A stretch of 64,000 nt of DNA from Balaenoptera acutorostrata (lineage: Eukaryota; Chordata; Mammalia; Artiodactyla; Balaenopteridae), in the NCBI RefSeq assembly GCF_949987535.1, contig NC_080075.1, positions 55,421,636 to 55,485,635 on the forward strand. Direction: 5' to 3'. Shown here piece after piece: positions 43,751 to 56,185 of this stretch. The notes under the pieces were generated by a model. It was not told the DNA's origin. It made no database searches and saw nothing but the letters and a program-made list of their open reading frames with translations. A program made the translations under genes and the position numbers. Numbering within the stretch: the first letter of the stretch is position 1; every line of letters begins with the position of its first letter.

Positions 43751-46700
43751 ACAAAGTACCTTTTTTTCCCCCCACTCAAAAGAAATGAGTAATTTGAATA
43801 TTAAATAAATTGAATTTGAATGTGCCTGAATTATATTAGAATTATGTTTTTAACTACTTGCTGATTTTCGCTAGGCTGGCTTTCCAGATTTTCAAGCAAG
43901 TGTGCATGCTTCTGTGTTCATGTGCATTCGCATGTGCACATGAGAAATTTTGCACGTTTTCTGTAATTAAATATTTTCGAAGTTTCATGGAAAGGAAGCT
44001 TCCTTTCCACGAATGCCAAGTGCTTGAGGGGAAAGGTCTGTCCTTCTGACCTGAGCTGTAGACAGAAAACTTCCAAGGACTGAAAGTATGGACATATAAA
44101 AATCGAAATCACTGGAGTTCCCTTCCTGATTAGAACTCCATGCTTCTCAGTGTTTGCAGGGATTAGGAGTGTGTGTTGTCACAAGCCCTTAGCTGTGGAA
44201 AATCACGAGTACTCATGTTGTAAGGGATCCTCCAAGACACGTCAGAGGGGCAGAGTCAGCACACCAAGTCAGCATGGTGACTGGGAGCCCCTGTGGTTCC
44301 CGGGCTTCTGCTTCTGCCCCAAGGAAGGGCTTTCAGAGCTGAGGGATGAGGTTCTAGTGTCAGACACGTGGGGCAGTTTTCCCCAGAGTCTTGGACAACT
44401 TGAATTTAGCACATCTTAGTCTGTCCCACTTTAATTAGAGGAGACTAAGCTTATGGCACTCCTCTTCTCTAGGGGGTCCCTGGCTGGAAGCTAGGAGACT
44501 GGGAAAATTCTCACCCCCTACTGCCTGAGAAATGTGTAAACAGGAAAATAGGACCATTGGAGGAAGAGGCCTGAAGGGAGACTCAAAAAGGACACTGGCA
44601 GTGAGAGAAGCAGGAGAACTGGAGACATTGGGGTGAGCTGGGGAGACAGAGTGGGCTTCAGGAGGGCTGTGTCTCTTGGGTTGTGTGTGCCCAGGAGGCA
44701 GGGCGAGAAGAGGCGGGGGCCACAGAGCCCTGGTACTTTCTGATACACGTGCTATGTGATATTTTCTGTTACTTAAACTTTTAACATTCCTTTGTGGTTA
44801 GAGGATGTATTCCTTATTTCAGATATTCGTAGATGATCTGGCAAAGGGGACTCTGGCTGCCAGCCATATTCCAGAAGCTAATACCTTGGAGAATTTTTAT
44901 GACAAATTGCTTGATTCGTGTGTTATGGATAAGCTCATGGATGGCATTCCTGTTGGATTATTAAGGGCTACTTAGGCTGTTTGGGAATACCTCTGCTTCG
45001 AGTTTAATCCCACAAGTCCCTAGGGAGCACACGCTGTGGGCCTGCATCTTGTGCTGGATTCCCTGGGCCTGGGTTCCGGGCCCTGCCAGCAGGAGCTTTC
45101 AGTCCAATGAAAGAAACAGGGCGAATTGGAGGAGGATCAAAGGAGACAAGATTGACATTCAGAGTATGACTCACAGAGGAAGGGCTCAGGCACCTGCAGA
45201 GGCAGGGCCAGTGTGGGCTGGAGTTTTGGAAAGGGCCGTTCTTAAGCCGAGTGGTGTTAGGACAGATATCAGAGGGCAGATATTGGGCTGGATGGTCCGT
45301 TCGGCCAACACAGGGTGACTTTCCCTGTGTTATGAAATGTTCAACATCGCCAGTGAAATTGACGTGATTTATCACCCAGGTGAATAAAGTTAGTGTCTAG
45401 GAGTTTAGGATTTAAGGGACTAGAAATGCCTGTGTAGCTCCATCTGGAAAGATGCCTTAGGGTCACTGTATGGAGGGGACATCAGGCCCTTTGGGGGGAT
45501 GTGAACGGCCCAGGGCCCCTGCACATGTATTTCTAGACACTGTTTTCTCCAGGGAGATGGGAGAGAGGGGTGCATTGGCTTTGGTCTACAACATTGAGGT
45601 TATCATTAAAAGTTCTTTAGTTTTCCTCAAAGGTGGGAGGGATCTCTCCAACTGTCAGATTGTGGGAAGAGTTCGTGAGGTGATAACTCAGGAACATTGT
45701 GGGGCAAGGGTCCTGTTTTGAAGTCCTTCTCTGGCTGTGTGCTCTTTTGTAACGACTGAGGACACCAGAAGATAGGGGTGGGGTCTGGGGATCTCCAGCA
45801 CACGTTTGCTTCATGGATTTTAAATAATTCTTTCTCGGGGCTGCATAACATTGCAATGCATGAACAGTTCAAAGTTGAACAAGATAGTACTCTTTCATTG
45901 TAGAGCTGGGTTGTTTCTATTTATAAACAGTATTGCTATGTCAAATTTAATGATTTCTTGAAGAGGAATGTCTTAGGTGCAAATTATATAACAATTTAAG
46001 AAAGGAAATCTGAGCCAAGGACTCCAAAAGTGGGCAAAGAAACTTGAAACCAGCATAAGAGTGGCCGTAGTCAGTTGTCCTGCCTCCTGGGATGCCCTGG
46101 AGTTTGTTCTGAATCCCTGCCACTGACCTGTGTGAGGTCCCCGCAGATGCTGTGTAAAAGTGACTGTATTTTATTCTTCTCTGTACAGTATAAGAAGGGT
46201 GGGCCCCCTCTATAATAGTCTGATCAGAAAAATGGAAACTTACAATGGCATTTTTCTACTTTGTAAAAGGACAATTGGCTTAGCAAAACCTTTAACTGAT
46301 CATCTCTGTGCATCTAAACTTTTATTCCTGATCCCATTGGTGGGACTTCTGATTGGGAGAGGAGATGGAAATTAGGGGGCTTTAAACCAAAAGCCTGGAG
46401 TCCCTGCCCCCTCAATGGAAAAAGCAATGAGTACAGTCAAAGCACAGGATTCAGTATATAAGAACTCAGGCAAGTTAAAAAAAAAAATCTAGAAATTAAG
46501 GCAGACAATATTTGCTGAGCTTCAGAGTCAACTCTGTGGTAGAATCACAGAATCTCAGCCTTTGAAAGAACCCTTGACCCCTTGCCATGCTGAGTGTATG
46601 AGGTCTCGTGGCAGATGGGCAAGGAGCCTTTGGGGCTAGAACATTTCCTGGGGCAGGGAGGTCACTACCCGCATGAGATACTTCTGGATGCTCTTATTGT

Positions 46701-46868
46701 GGGCAAGCTCTTCTTCCAGTGGTGGTGTCATCTGCCTCCCTCAGGCTTCCTCTGGTGGCGCTCAGTTCTGCCCTGTGGAGCAACACCAAGCAAACCTACC
46801 ATCTCTGTCCACCTTTCAGCTGCTTGTAGCCGTCATTGTGTTTCTCTCAAGTGCCCTCATTCCTTCTT
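43751..46868. other. Intergenic DNA, no gene supported
   Basis: Contains the 22-bp palindrome. Frames such as 45004-45375 lack exon features. No repeat is recognised with confidence. Confidence 0.5.
43988..44009. repeat. 22-bp perfect palindrome
   Basis: Eleven bases on each side of the axis at 43998/43999 are exactly self-complementary, centred on ggaagcttcc. Confidence 0.95.
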
Positions 46869-47235
46869 TTATTTTTTTTTTTAAATTTATTTTATTTATT
46901 TATTTTTGGCTGCATTGGGTCTTCGTTGCTGTGCACGGGCTTTCTCTAGTTGTAGCGAGCGGGGGCTACTCTTGGTTCCAGTGCACGGGCTTCTCATTGC
47001 AGTGACTTCTCTTTGTTGGGGAGCACGGGCTCTAGGTGCGTGGGCTTCAGTAGTTGCAGCATGCGGGCTCAGTAGTTTTGGATCGTGGGCTCTAGAGCAC
47101 AGGCTCAGTAGTTGTAGCACACGGGCTTAGTTGCTCCACGACATGTGGGATCTTCCCGGACCAGGGCTCAAACCTGTGTCCCGTGCATTGGCAGGCAGAT
47201 TCTTAACCACTGCGCCACCAGGGAAGCCCCCCCCC
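46869..47235 (-). mobile_element. CHR-type SINE, long subtype with repeated 'agtagtt' units
   Basis: The longest CHR copy here, about 367 bp. Several internal 'cagtagttg' units look like small duplications of the body. A run of about 11 C separates the head from the target duplication, so the 5' end carries extra G residues. The duplication ccctcattccttctt lies at 46854-46868 and 47236-47250. Confidence 0.94.
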
Positions 47236-47250
47236 CCCTCATTCCTTCTT

Positions 47251-48499
47251 GTTCCTCATTAGACAAGGGTCCCAGACCCTTGCCATCCTGGTCTGTGTCC
47301 TCCAATCAAAGTCCAGTCTGTCAATGTCTAGCAAAATTGTGGTACTCGTAATAATGTTTTGGAGACTAGGACTTGATGAGCAATCCCACTTAAAGCCTCA
47401 GTGGGTAGGGGAAACCTCCCTGCAGTGACTTTTTCTTCTTTGTGGGACAGTGAGAGTAACAAACAGGAGAAAGCAGACCTACTGATTCCACCTGACTTTA
47501 GTTATTCGTTGGCTTTCTAATAATGGGGCCAGTTACTTTTCCAGGTCACGAGGGGTTGTGAGGGGGAAAACGGATAAAGGAGCATCAGTAAAGAAGAGTT
47601 GGGCTTGACCTGCCTCTTCCCAGCACAGAAAATAGGGTCTCTTTCATTTGCAGTCCTAGAATGTAAGAGCTGCAAGATTCTTGGAGGTCACTTCCATCAG
47701 CCTCCCCATGGTCATATGACAAAACGAATGCCCAGAGAGGTTAAGTGACCTGCCCAAGATCACAGAGATATTTAATGACAGGCCCTAGCCCAGAGCCCAA
47801 ATCTCTAGGGTTCCTTCTGTTGATTTCTGCTGCCGCTACCTCTCTCCTCTGATGCTCTCAGACTCAACCTCTGTACCTCCCCGCAGGCCACGAAAGCTCT
47901 TTGTCCCTCTGACCATTATTCTTACCTGAAAGCTTCATTTTGAAAACGCAAACACCAAAGTCAGAAGATGCCTTGGCACCTTTTTTTTTTCCCCGTGAGA
48001 ATATTTTGTACTGTGGTTTGTGGAGAAAGCTGACTTAGCAATCTAGGTGATGTGGTGGTTATCAAGGGGGAACGGTGGCCGTTGAGATAATGTATGTGTC
48101 TAAATACGTCAGCAGGTGCAAGAGCTGTCTTGTCCCACTGGGGCTACAGGAAATATATTCACCCAAATATACAAGTCACAGATAGGTCAGAGAGAGAGCA
48201 CAGTACCCAAGGGTCAAACCAGCCACAGTGTGGTTTCCATAGACATGTGGCCTCTCTAAGGTCAGAGGAACAGAAATGCCCATCTCTAGAAAATGCCTGA
48301 GTGTTCATGTGGGCACCTGTAGGGAGAAAACTCATTTAAACAAAATTTCTGCAGAGTCAAGGGCCATCTTTAATTTTAACCTTTGGCCTATCACTGTCTC
48401 TAGAATATATCGTGGACATTCCAATTTGTTCTTTTGTTTCTCTATGCTTTCCATTCATTAATTCATTCGATAATTATTTCTGAGCGCCTCTGTTATACC
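47251..48499. other. Intergenic DNA
   Basis: 47640-47810 (gcccagagaggttaagtgac, tgcccaagatcacagag) is MIR-like in reverse but diverged. Nothing else is recognised. Confidence 0.45.
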
Positions 48500-48690
48500 A
48501 GCAACTCTCTCATCTTCGCTGACTATCTAAATTCTACTCTGATTCCTCTAGGATTCAACTGGAATCCCATATCCTTTAGGATGCCTTAGTTGTCCACCAC
48601 AGCCCACTGAATTCTCCCTCTGCTCTTGGTACTGCCTGTACCCCTCATCTGCTTTGTACACTTAATGCTCTCAATAGGTAGGCTTTGCCT
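48500..48690 (+). repeat. Probable L2 fragment
   Basis: gattcctctaggattcaact and ttctccctctgctcttggta are weakly L2-like. Confidence 0.35.
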
Positions 48691-48744
48691 TACCAATTGG
48701 ATAACAAACCGAATATTTGTTTAGCCATTTGCAGTCAATCAAAT

Positions 48745-48910
48745 TCATGTGTATTTTCACATTTCATTCTTACAACGTTAGGTTGGTATTATCATTCTCA
48801 TTGCAAAAGCAAGAAAGCTGAGGGCTCAGAGAGGTTAAGAAACTTGCTTATCACGTGGCTGAAGGTAACAGTGCAAAACTCAAAACTCTGGTTTGCCCAT
48901 CTGACTCTAA
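48745..48910 (-). repeat. MIR SINE
   Basis: ggctcagagaggttaagaaa and cttgcttatcacgtggctga are reverse-strand MIR. Confidence 0.7.
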
Positions 48911-49487
48911 ATCTCCTACTTTTTCTCTTTCACCCCATTATACTTGTCTTACATTCCTTTTATTCTCTGTTGAATCTTACACATTGTCAATAACATTCTC
49001 ACTGATTTAATTGTTCTGAAGTTTTCTATCTAGTTTGATAGTTACAGAAGGACATATTCACTTGGAAACCATCACAGAAATATGGAAATGTTGGATTGTA
49101 TTGTGGCCATTTTTGTTTCTAATGTTATTCTAATTGCTTGGGCTGAGCCTGGCAGAAGATGAAGAAGAAAATGAAATAAATTCATTACCATTATAAAGCA
49201 TCTTATTAGTATACAACTATCACATCATGCCCTACCCTCCAGAACAGAAGTTTATTTCCAGGGTGGAGGAGAGGGAGAGTGCTACTGAGTTGGCCTGAAC
49301 AGAACGGATGACTTGATACCTGACATCTAGTGAAATTCCTCACTTTTAATATAAGTGCCTTAGCATCTATATCAACACAGTTCAAGTTTGCTATTTAAAT
49401 TGGGAATTTGGCCCTGTTTATTTGTTTTTAATGTGTGCTCTGACAGGTCTCTACTCTAGCATGAGCTTAAGAAATTAGTTCCACTCT

Positions 49488-49824
49488 AATCTAAAAAAAT
49501 GATACAAATGAACTTATTTACAAAACAGAAACAGACTCACAAACTTCGAAAACAAACTTATGGTTACCAAAGGGGAAAGGTGGGTGAGGGATAAATTTTT
49601 GGAATTAACATATACACACTACTATATATAAAATAGGTAATCAACAAGGACCTACTGTATAGCACAGGGAACTCTATCAATATTCTGATATAACCTGTAT
49701 GGAAAAGAATCTGAAAAATAATGGCTATATGTATAACTGAATCACTTTGCTGTACACCTGAAACTAACACAACATTGTAAATCAACTATACTCCAATATA
49801 AAATAAAAATTAAATTTAAAAAAA
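49488..49824 (+). mobile_element. 5'-truncated cetartiodactyl L1 3' end
   Basis: Text aacagaaacagactcacaaa, cttatggttaccaaagggg, aaggacctactgtatagcac, tttgctgtacacctgaaac and tcaactatactccaatataa, ending in an A-rich tail at 49795-49824. The left edge abuts a 14-bp duplication, attagttccactct, at 49474-49487. The matching copy lies not at the L1 tail but at 50211-50224. Confidence 0.9.
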
Positions 49825-50210
49825 GACCACTTCAGGTTATTTATGTGAAAAGAGCAAAATAAAATACATTAAAATTCTTATTTGTCACAGAACAGAATAT
49901 AAACAATAGAGCTTTTCTTCTACAGGAGTTTAATTTTTGAAGCCCCCCCCAATTTATTTTATCCTAATTTTTATTATTTATTTAGTACATGTTTTGCAAA
50001 AAAATAATGCATGTCAATTGTAGAAAGATTTAAAAATATGGAGACAGAAAAATGCTTCTTCCTCATCAACTCTAAATGGCTATATATTATTCCACTGTTT
50101 GATGTAGCATTTGTGTGATTCAACCATTAAGGGTTGGATATTTCTCCCCTAGCTGTTAGCCTTTATAAAGAATATTATAATAAACATTTTTGTTCAAGTA
50201 AAAAAAAAAC
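49825..50210 (+). mobile_element. Candidate 3'-transduced flank of the L1
   Basis: About 375 bp follows the weak L1 tail, then AATAAA at 50179-50184, then an A-run from 50200 to 50209, then the second copy of the 14-bp duplication at 50211-50224. The segment holds older L1-like text, so it is genomic flank carried along when transcription read past the L1 signal. The alternative is two successive insertions. Confidence 0.65.
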
Positions 50211-50239
50211 ATTAGTTCCACTCTCTTGATTCAAAATTA

Positions 50240-50725
50240 TGCCACCAAATTTGTAAGATTCCTTCCTATACTGAGTGCCAGATTGATCTATTTACATAGG
50301 TAATCATGTCATCTGTGAATAAAGAGTTTCATTTCTTCCTTTCCCATCAGTATACTTTTTATTTCCTTTTCTTGTCTTCTTGCAGTAGCTAGGACTTCCA
50401 GTATGATTGTGAAGAGGAATGGTGAGAGTGGACATCTGTGCCTTGTTCCTGATCTTAGGGGAAAAATTACCCTCTTCTCACCATTAAATATGTTAGCTGC
50501 CGGTGTTTGTAGATGTTTTTTATCAAGCTGATGAAGTACCCTTCTTTTACTAGTTTGCTGAGGGTTCTTACCATAAATGGGTGTTAGAGTTTGTCAAAAG
50601 CTTTTTATAAATCAATTAATATGATCATATGTTTTTCTTTTTTAGCCTATTGACATGGGTCACATTGATTTTTTTAATACGTGGTTGGATTCTATTTGTT
50701 AATATTTTGTTGAGGATTCAGATTG
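50240..50725 (-). mobile_element. L1 ORF2 fragment, antisense
   Basis: Plus-strand text aggtaatcatgtcatctgtgaataaaga, agtatgattgtgaagaggaat, gagagtggacatctgtgcc, gcctattgacatgggtcac and tattttgttgaggattcag is the reverse complement of the L1 reverse-transcriptase region. No usable frame remains. Confidence 0.85.
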
Positions 50726-50734
50726 ATCTATTTA

Positions 50735-51110
50735 AGCCACAGTCATGAATAAATCACTCCCTTGTTCAAAAGCCTCAATGGTTCTCAAGTGCAATCAACT
50801 AAAATTCAAAGCCCTCTGTAATTTGGCCTACCTTTCTGTGCTTCTCTCCCACTACTTTCTTGAGGTACCCTCTGTTTCCCTAAATTTGTTCTATACTTTG
50901 TCACTATCTTGTGTTTGAACATTCTGTTCCCTTCATTTGGAACTAGGCATAACATTCAACTTTTCTCCACTCCCATTTTCTGAAATCTAACTTTTTTTCT
51001 AATACCCAGCTCAAACTATAACCCTTTTTCCATACTGGGAGTTGTCTTTTTCATCTCTATCTCTTGAAACAGTGTCTCATATATAAGGTGCTTATGAAAG
51101 GGCCTAAAAT
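50735..51110 (+). repeat. L2 fragment
   Basis: caaaagcctcaatggttctc, caaagccctctgtaatttgg, cctacctttctgtgcttctc and cccagctcaaactata follow the L2 order. Confidence 0.7.
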
Positions 51111-51419
51111 TCAACTTTGACCTCATTCCTCAGAATCTTTCAGTCTTTGTTTTTGTTTTTTTTCTTCCAGATATTGAGATCATCTAGTTCAACTTTTCAT
51201 GTAGAGTAGCAATCCCCTCTATTATCTCAGACAGAAAGTTGTTTCTGTGATGAAGCATTCACTGTCTCATGAGCTATTCTGTTGCTGGATTTTGTAACTG
51301 TTAGAAGGTTCATGTGATATTGAGCCAAGTTTTGCCCATCTATGACTTTCATTATTGGTTCAACAGTCACTGGAAGAGCTTGTAGCTTTCATGATGTCCT
51401 TTTAGGGATGCAGCATAAT

Positions 51420-51650
51420 GGAGTGGAAAGAACTTAGGTTTTAGCTTTGGGCAGTCTTGGGATCAAAGTCCACTCTGCTACTTACTAGCTGTACTGTCTT
51501 GGATGAGTCAATGGATTTGTCAGAGCCTCTGTTTTCCCATCTTTAAAATGGGGACAATAATATCTTTCTAGGAGAATTGTTAGAATGAAGGACAAAATGT
51601 TTGCCTGAAATAGATTATGTAAAGCTTCAAGTGCAGCATGAATAAAGTAA
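51420..51650 (+). repeat. MIR SINE
   Basis: gcataatggagtggaaagaa, tctgctacttactagctgta and ccatctttaaaatggggaca match MIR. Confidence 0.78.
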
Positions 51651-53964
51651 GTATTCATCAAATGATAGCAATTATTGATCTCCCACTGTGTGCACAATAC
51701 TCTATTAGGTATCGTGGGGAATCAGAAGTGTATAAACTAATCCTTCCCACTAAGGCTAATTTGAACTGTGTCCCAAAATTGTTGCTCCAGGTAAAGAGAG
51801 GTGAAAACTTTGTCCCTTCACTTGCCCAGGAGATGAGTCCAGCTTGGCAGATGAGGGTTTGATTCCTGATGGGGACAATGTCACAGTTTTTTGGCATCAG
51901 GGCTGGTCTGATATATGATCAATTGAGTTGAAGTTTCCAGTGGTGGTTTGGAAAGGCCAGACTGTCAGTGTGATGCTTGTGTGGGAAGGAAAAAGTGAAA
52001 CAGACTCTCAGGGTTATTGGGTGAGCTGAGTGAGTTGTGGACAGTGGGCAAGAGGGGGAAAAACAAATGAGAATTCCTTAGAACTTTCTTTTCATGTCAT
52101 CAGAAGACTTTGTGGGGACAAGTATCTATTTTCAAAGACAATAATTCATAGTGATATCCAAACCTTTTCTTTTCTTTTTTTTTTTTTACATTGGTATACT
52201 CTTCCCCCTCTCTTTCTCACGCTAGCACTCTCATTTTGTGACTTGGAAAGATAACTGTATGTAGCTCATTTTGGTTAGGCCAATGCAGTGTTTTTTTTTT
52301 TTTTTTTTAATCTGTGAACTGGTTATTAAGATTCTAAGTGTCCTGTGCACTTTATTAAATGTTTTGTGGACTGAGTGGGCAGTTGGTAATGGCTGCTTTG
52401 AACATTTTCTAGGCTAACATGCCAGTGGCTGATTTCTATGATGTACAGCTTTAGGAACTTTGCCGTAGGTTGGAGTAGATAGGGAACTAATTCCTGTGGG
52501 AAACTTTGCTGCTCTTCCTGGCCCCCTTCTGGGTGGAGGTTCAGTGGATTTTCATGCCAGCTCCAATGCTGATTAGGCTCTTTGGCAAAAGAGGACATTG
52601 GTCCCACCCTCCACTTGGTTTGTGGCCAAAGCATATTCAGTCTTCCTTTAATGGGAACAATAGATTATCTAAACCTCAGACTTTTGCCTGGTAGCTTTAA
52701 ACTCTGCAGCTCTATTCTTATCAGAAGCTCATTTTAAAGAAATAATGTTCAAGGAGGATTGCTTGAAGGAGAAGCCATTCATCTGTTTCTCTATATTCTA
52801 AATATTATCCTTGGGTCAAAGAATATCATCAGATGGCTGCAGACTTGGACTGCATTGTCTTGGTCTTTCAGATAATTCATTTGGATGAGTTGAACTTTGA
52901 CCCATGCGATTAGTCTCTACTGAAGTATAGCCCCTTGAAACCTGCTGTTGTATTCATTGTGGGTCATTGTTGAACGTGGAATTCATTCCAACCCACAACA
53001 TCGGGGCTGGAAGAAAATACTCCCTGGTTTCAGTTCCAGTACAAGATGTGCTTCACCTGGGCACCTGTTTTCACCTTTTAGAATCCAGAAGACTTGTAAC
53101 CAATATTACCCTCTGTGTATTTGCCCTGGGAAGCATACTGTCGGATATGTGCTTCTCTTCTTGCCTAGCATTGTGTCTTACTCTTTGCTTTTATCTCTTT
53201 TGCCTGCTTTATTTTTCCTTCAATCCGGTCTTCTCATTGAAACAAAACTCTGGTTGTACTATATGGATATCTGTAACTGGCGCAAATCCCTTTATGAGTA
53301 GATCAGGACAAGTCTAAATTTGTAAAAGCCTATTCTCCCTTAACGAAGGTCAGCATGGTATGTGGGAAATTCCAGAGGAAAGAGCAAAGGGGAGGCATTC
53401 TCCTTAAAGAACAAAGGTCAGCATCTGTTTGCATCTCAGTTCCTGCAAAACTCTCCTCTAACTCTCACTGGTTGTGTGCAATACCCTCAGGCCACAAGCT
53501 TTAGTTTTCTCAGGAAATCATGGGAGATGTTCCAGAAATGAAAGTCTGGGCTCATTGACCAGAAATGGAGTCATACTAAGTGGATGATTGGGGTCACAAC
53601 CAAAACCAAACACACCTTTTGTCAAGACCCCACGGTCCGAGTCTGCTTCACCTCTGGGGGGCTCAGCAGCTGTTCTGAACACCCACCCACCCGCTGCATG
53701 GCAGAGCCTCCAGAGTTCCACGCATCTCTGGGGCTCTGCTTCTATCTATAGGTCTCTAATTATCTTTATTTCACCCACCAAAGAAACAGGAGGGCCAGTG
53801 AGCTCTGTATAATCCTGATGAAGAGACAGGTACTTGGGATGACCCCTAGGAGAAGTCATGGACGCCTCAAGCCAAGAATGTCTTCCTCAGCCACGGCCTC
53901 TCCCCGTGAGGTGTCCTCACTCCTCGTGCTCTGTGCCCTTTTCTCAGCCAATAGCGGTCTCCCG
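51651..53964. other. Intergenic DNA, no gene supported
   Basis: Contains T-runs near 52180 and 52291. The paired frames at 52948-53317 overlap in different phases and show no family resemblance. Confidence 0.5.
52291..52308. repeat. T18 run
   Basis: Eighteen T after gcagtg, followed by aatctgtgaac. No element body recognised. Confidence 0.9.
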
Positions 53965-54240
53965 AGTGCTGTGCATCCTTCAGGGCTCAATCGAGTCCTT
54001 GATGTTCTCTCCACACCACTAACAGTTATCCCTTCTCACCTGGAATTATGGCAGCCTTAGGTCTGGAGCATGCTTGGCCCTTAAATTCTGTTGTCCCTAT
54101 GGTCCCATTTCATTTGTCCGTGGCTCCACTCCAACTAGATTGTAAACTTCTAGAGGGCAGCATGTATCTCCTAACCTTAGTCTTATGTCTCTCACAGACA
54201 TTAACGTGATTCTGAGCACCAATAGGTGCTCAAAAATTTC
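53965..54240 (+). repeat. L2 3' end
   Basis: tgcatccttcagggctcaat, agattgtaaacttctagagg and ggtgctcaaaaattt are L2 3'-terminal phrases. Confidence 0.7.
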
Positions 54241-54769
54241 TTCTCCTCCCCTCCTATTGTCCTGCATCGTCCTCTTCCTGTTACTCCTGCTGCTGCTTCT
54301 GTTTGTGGGGCTCTATATTAATCAATTTCGCTGTGGTAACAGTAACCCCCAAACCTCAGTGGCTTAGAACACATAGATTTGTTTCTGTGTCGTGAGCACT
54401 CCAGGTCAGCTGTGGCTCTGCTCCCTGTGTCTTCTCATCTGGGGCCCCAGCTAAAGGGGAAGCCCTCATTTGAGATGAGCCGTGGCTGAAAAAAAGAGCC
54501 AGAGAACTGGAAGAAACTCTCACTGTCCCTAAAGCTTTTTCTCTGTCATTTCCATTCACATCCCATCGACTCAAGGAAGTTACACAGCCAACCTGACGTA
54601 GGCGAGGATGTGAACCCAACCTGTAGGAAAGCTCTTAAGTCACATGGCAATGGTATGATCATGTTTTAAGGAAGGGAGCCAAGAGCTGGGAACAATGAAA
54701 CGTTTTACCACGGATTCCTACTAGGTGCTTGGCCCTGCTTGGAGCATAAGGCAATGTATGTATATCCAC

Positions 54770-55180
54770 AGGTATAGTAGTTTTATGGCATGTAACAAAT
54801 TTAGCCCTATTTTATAACAAGGAACTGAAGCTCAGATAATTTAAGCAGGTTTATTTTTGGTGTTTTTTTTAAAATTAATTAATTAATTTATTTATGGCTG
54901 TGTTGGGTCTTCGTTTCTGTGCGAGGGCTTTCTCTAGTTGCGGCAAGCGGGGGCCACTCTTCATCGCGGTGCGCGGGCCTCTAACTATCGTGGCCTCTCT
55001 TGTTGTGGAGCACAGGCTCCAGACGCGCAGGCTCAGTAATTGTGGCTCACAGGCCCAGTTGCTCCGTGGCATGTGGGATCTTCCCAGACCAGGGCTCGAA
55101 CCCGTGTCCCCTGCATTGGCAGGCAGATTCTCAACCACTGCGCCACCAGGGAAGCCCTTAAGCAGGTTTTAAATGAAAGA
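54770..55180 (-). repeat. MIR remnant split by a CHR SINE
   Basis: ttataacaaggaactgaagc and tcagataatttaagcaggtt fit reverse-strand MIR. The SINE at 54853-55157 interrupts it. Confidence 0.5.
54853..55157 (-). mobile_element. CHR-type SINE, full length
   Basis: T-run, (aatt)n tail, body 'ggctgtgttgggtcttcgtt', B box visible in reverse complement as gggctcgaaccc. Duplication ttaagcaggttt lies at 54841-54852 and 55158-55169. It splits an older MIR. Confidence 0.95.
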
Positions 55181-55663
55181 ATGCATGAATGAATGAATGC
55201 ATTTCTTTCAGCTTTCCTTGCAGACTGCTAATGCCCAGGCCCCATCAGCGTTTTCCATCTCCTGGTACCACTTTTAAAGTTTTCCACGTGAGCCGATAGA
55301 AGAGCATTCACTAGGTCTTAAAGATTACTTATAATCTCTCCAGATTAAAATATTTACATTTTAAAGGGAACTTCTGGAGATGCCTCTGTTCCTAATGGTG
55401 AGTCTAATGGTGGAAAATTCAAGCACCACCCACATGTAGAACTAAGGGAGCCTTGTTAATAATACATGTTCAGCCTCTCTTAATAAATGTTCCAAACTGC
55501 TGTTCTTAAACCATTAGTGGGTCTTGACTTGAAATCAACTTAATGGGTCATTAAAATATATTTTTAAAAATTAAATAAAATAGAATGGAGTAAAAAGTAT
55601 TAAACTCGATCATGTGTAGTAAGGATAAGTTTTATTTCATCAAAGTTATGTCTCAGTTATGTG

Positions 55664-55691
55664 TGTGTATGTGTTATATAACACATACACA
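55664..55691. repeat. 28-bp perfect palindrome
   Basis: Fourteen bases each side of the axis at 55677/55678 pair exactly. The centre is gtgttatataacac and the arms are (tg)n/(ca)n-like. Confidence 0.95.
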
Positions 55692-55979
55692 TATGCAGAG
55701 TTATAATGTAAAATGTGTTTTTTATTGAGTTGCCATCCAAAAAGTTTTAAAAGCCATTGCTTCAAATAATACCTCCTTCAGTTCACTCACTGGGTCCATT
55801 CCTAGATCCAGTTCATGTATAGCTTTGAAGGTCGAAGTCCATCTTTATGTCCCATCCTGCCATGGAAGGCTGACCTGGATGACAAGGATGGGCTCTCCCT
55901 TTCTTCCAGATATCCAGGGCCTAGCCTAGGACTAGACATGCTGTAGGCTTCCAAAAAAGATGTGTTTGTTATGTTACCT

Positions 55980-56133
55980 TTTGTCTACAAAAACAAGATG
56001 GTTGTCTGAAGAACGTGAAAACAGTAATTCGAAAAGATATATGCACCCCTATGTTCTTTACAGCATTATTTAAAATAACCAAGATATGGAAACAACCTAA
56101 GTGTCCATCAAAGGATAAAGAAGAATGTGTGTG

Positions 56134-56185
<52 letters not shown>

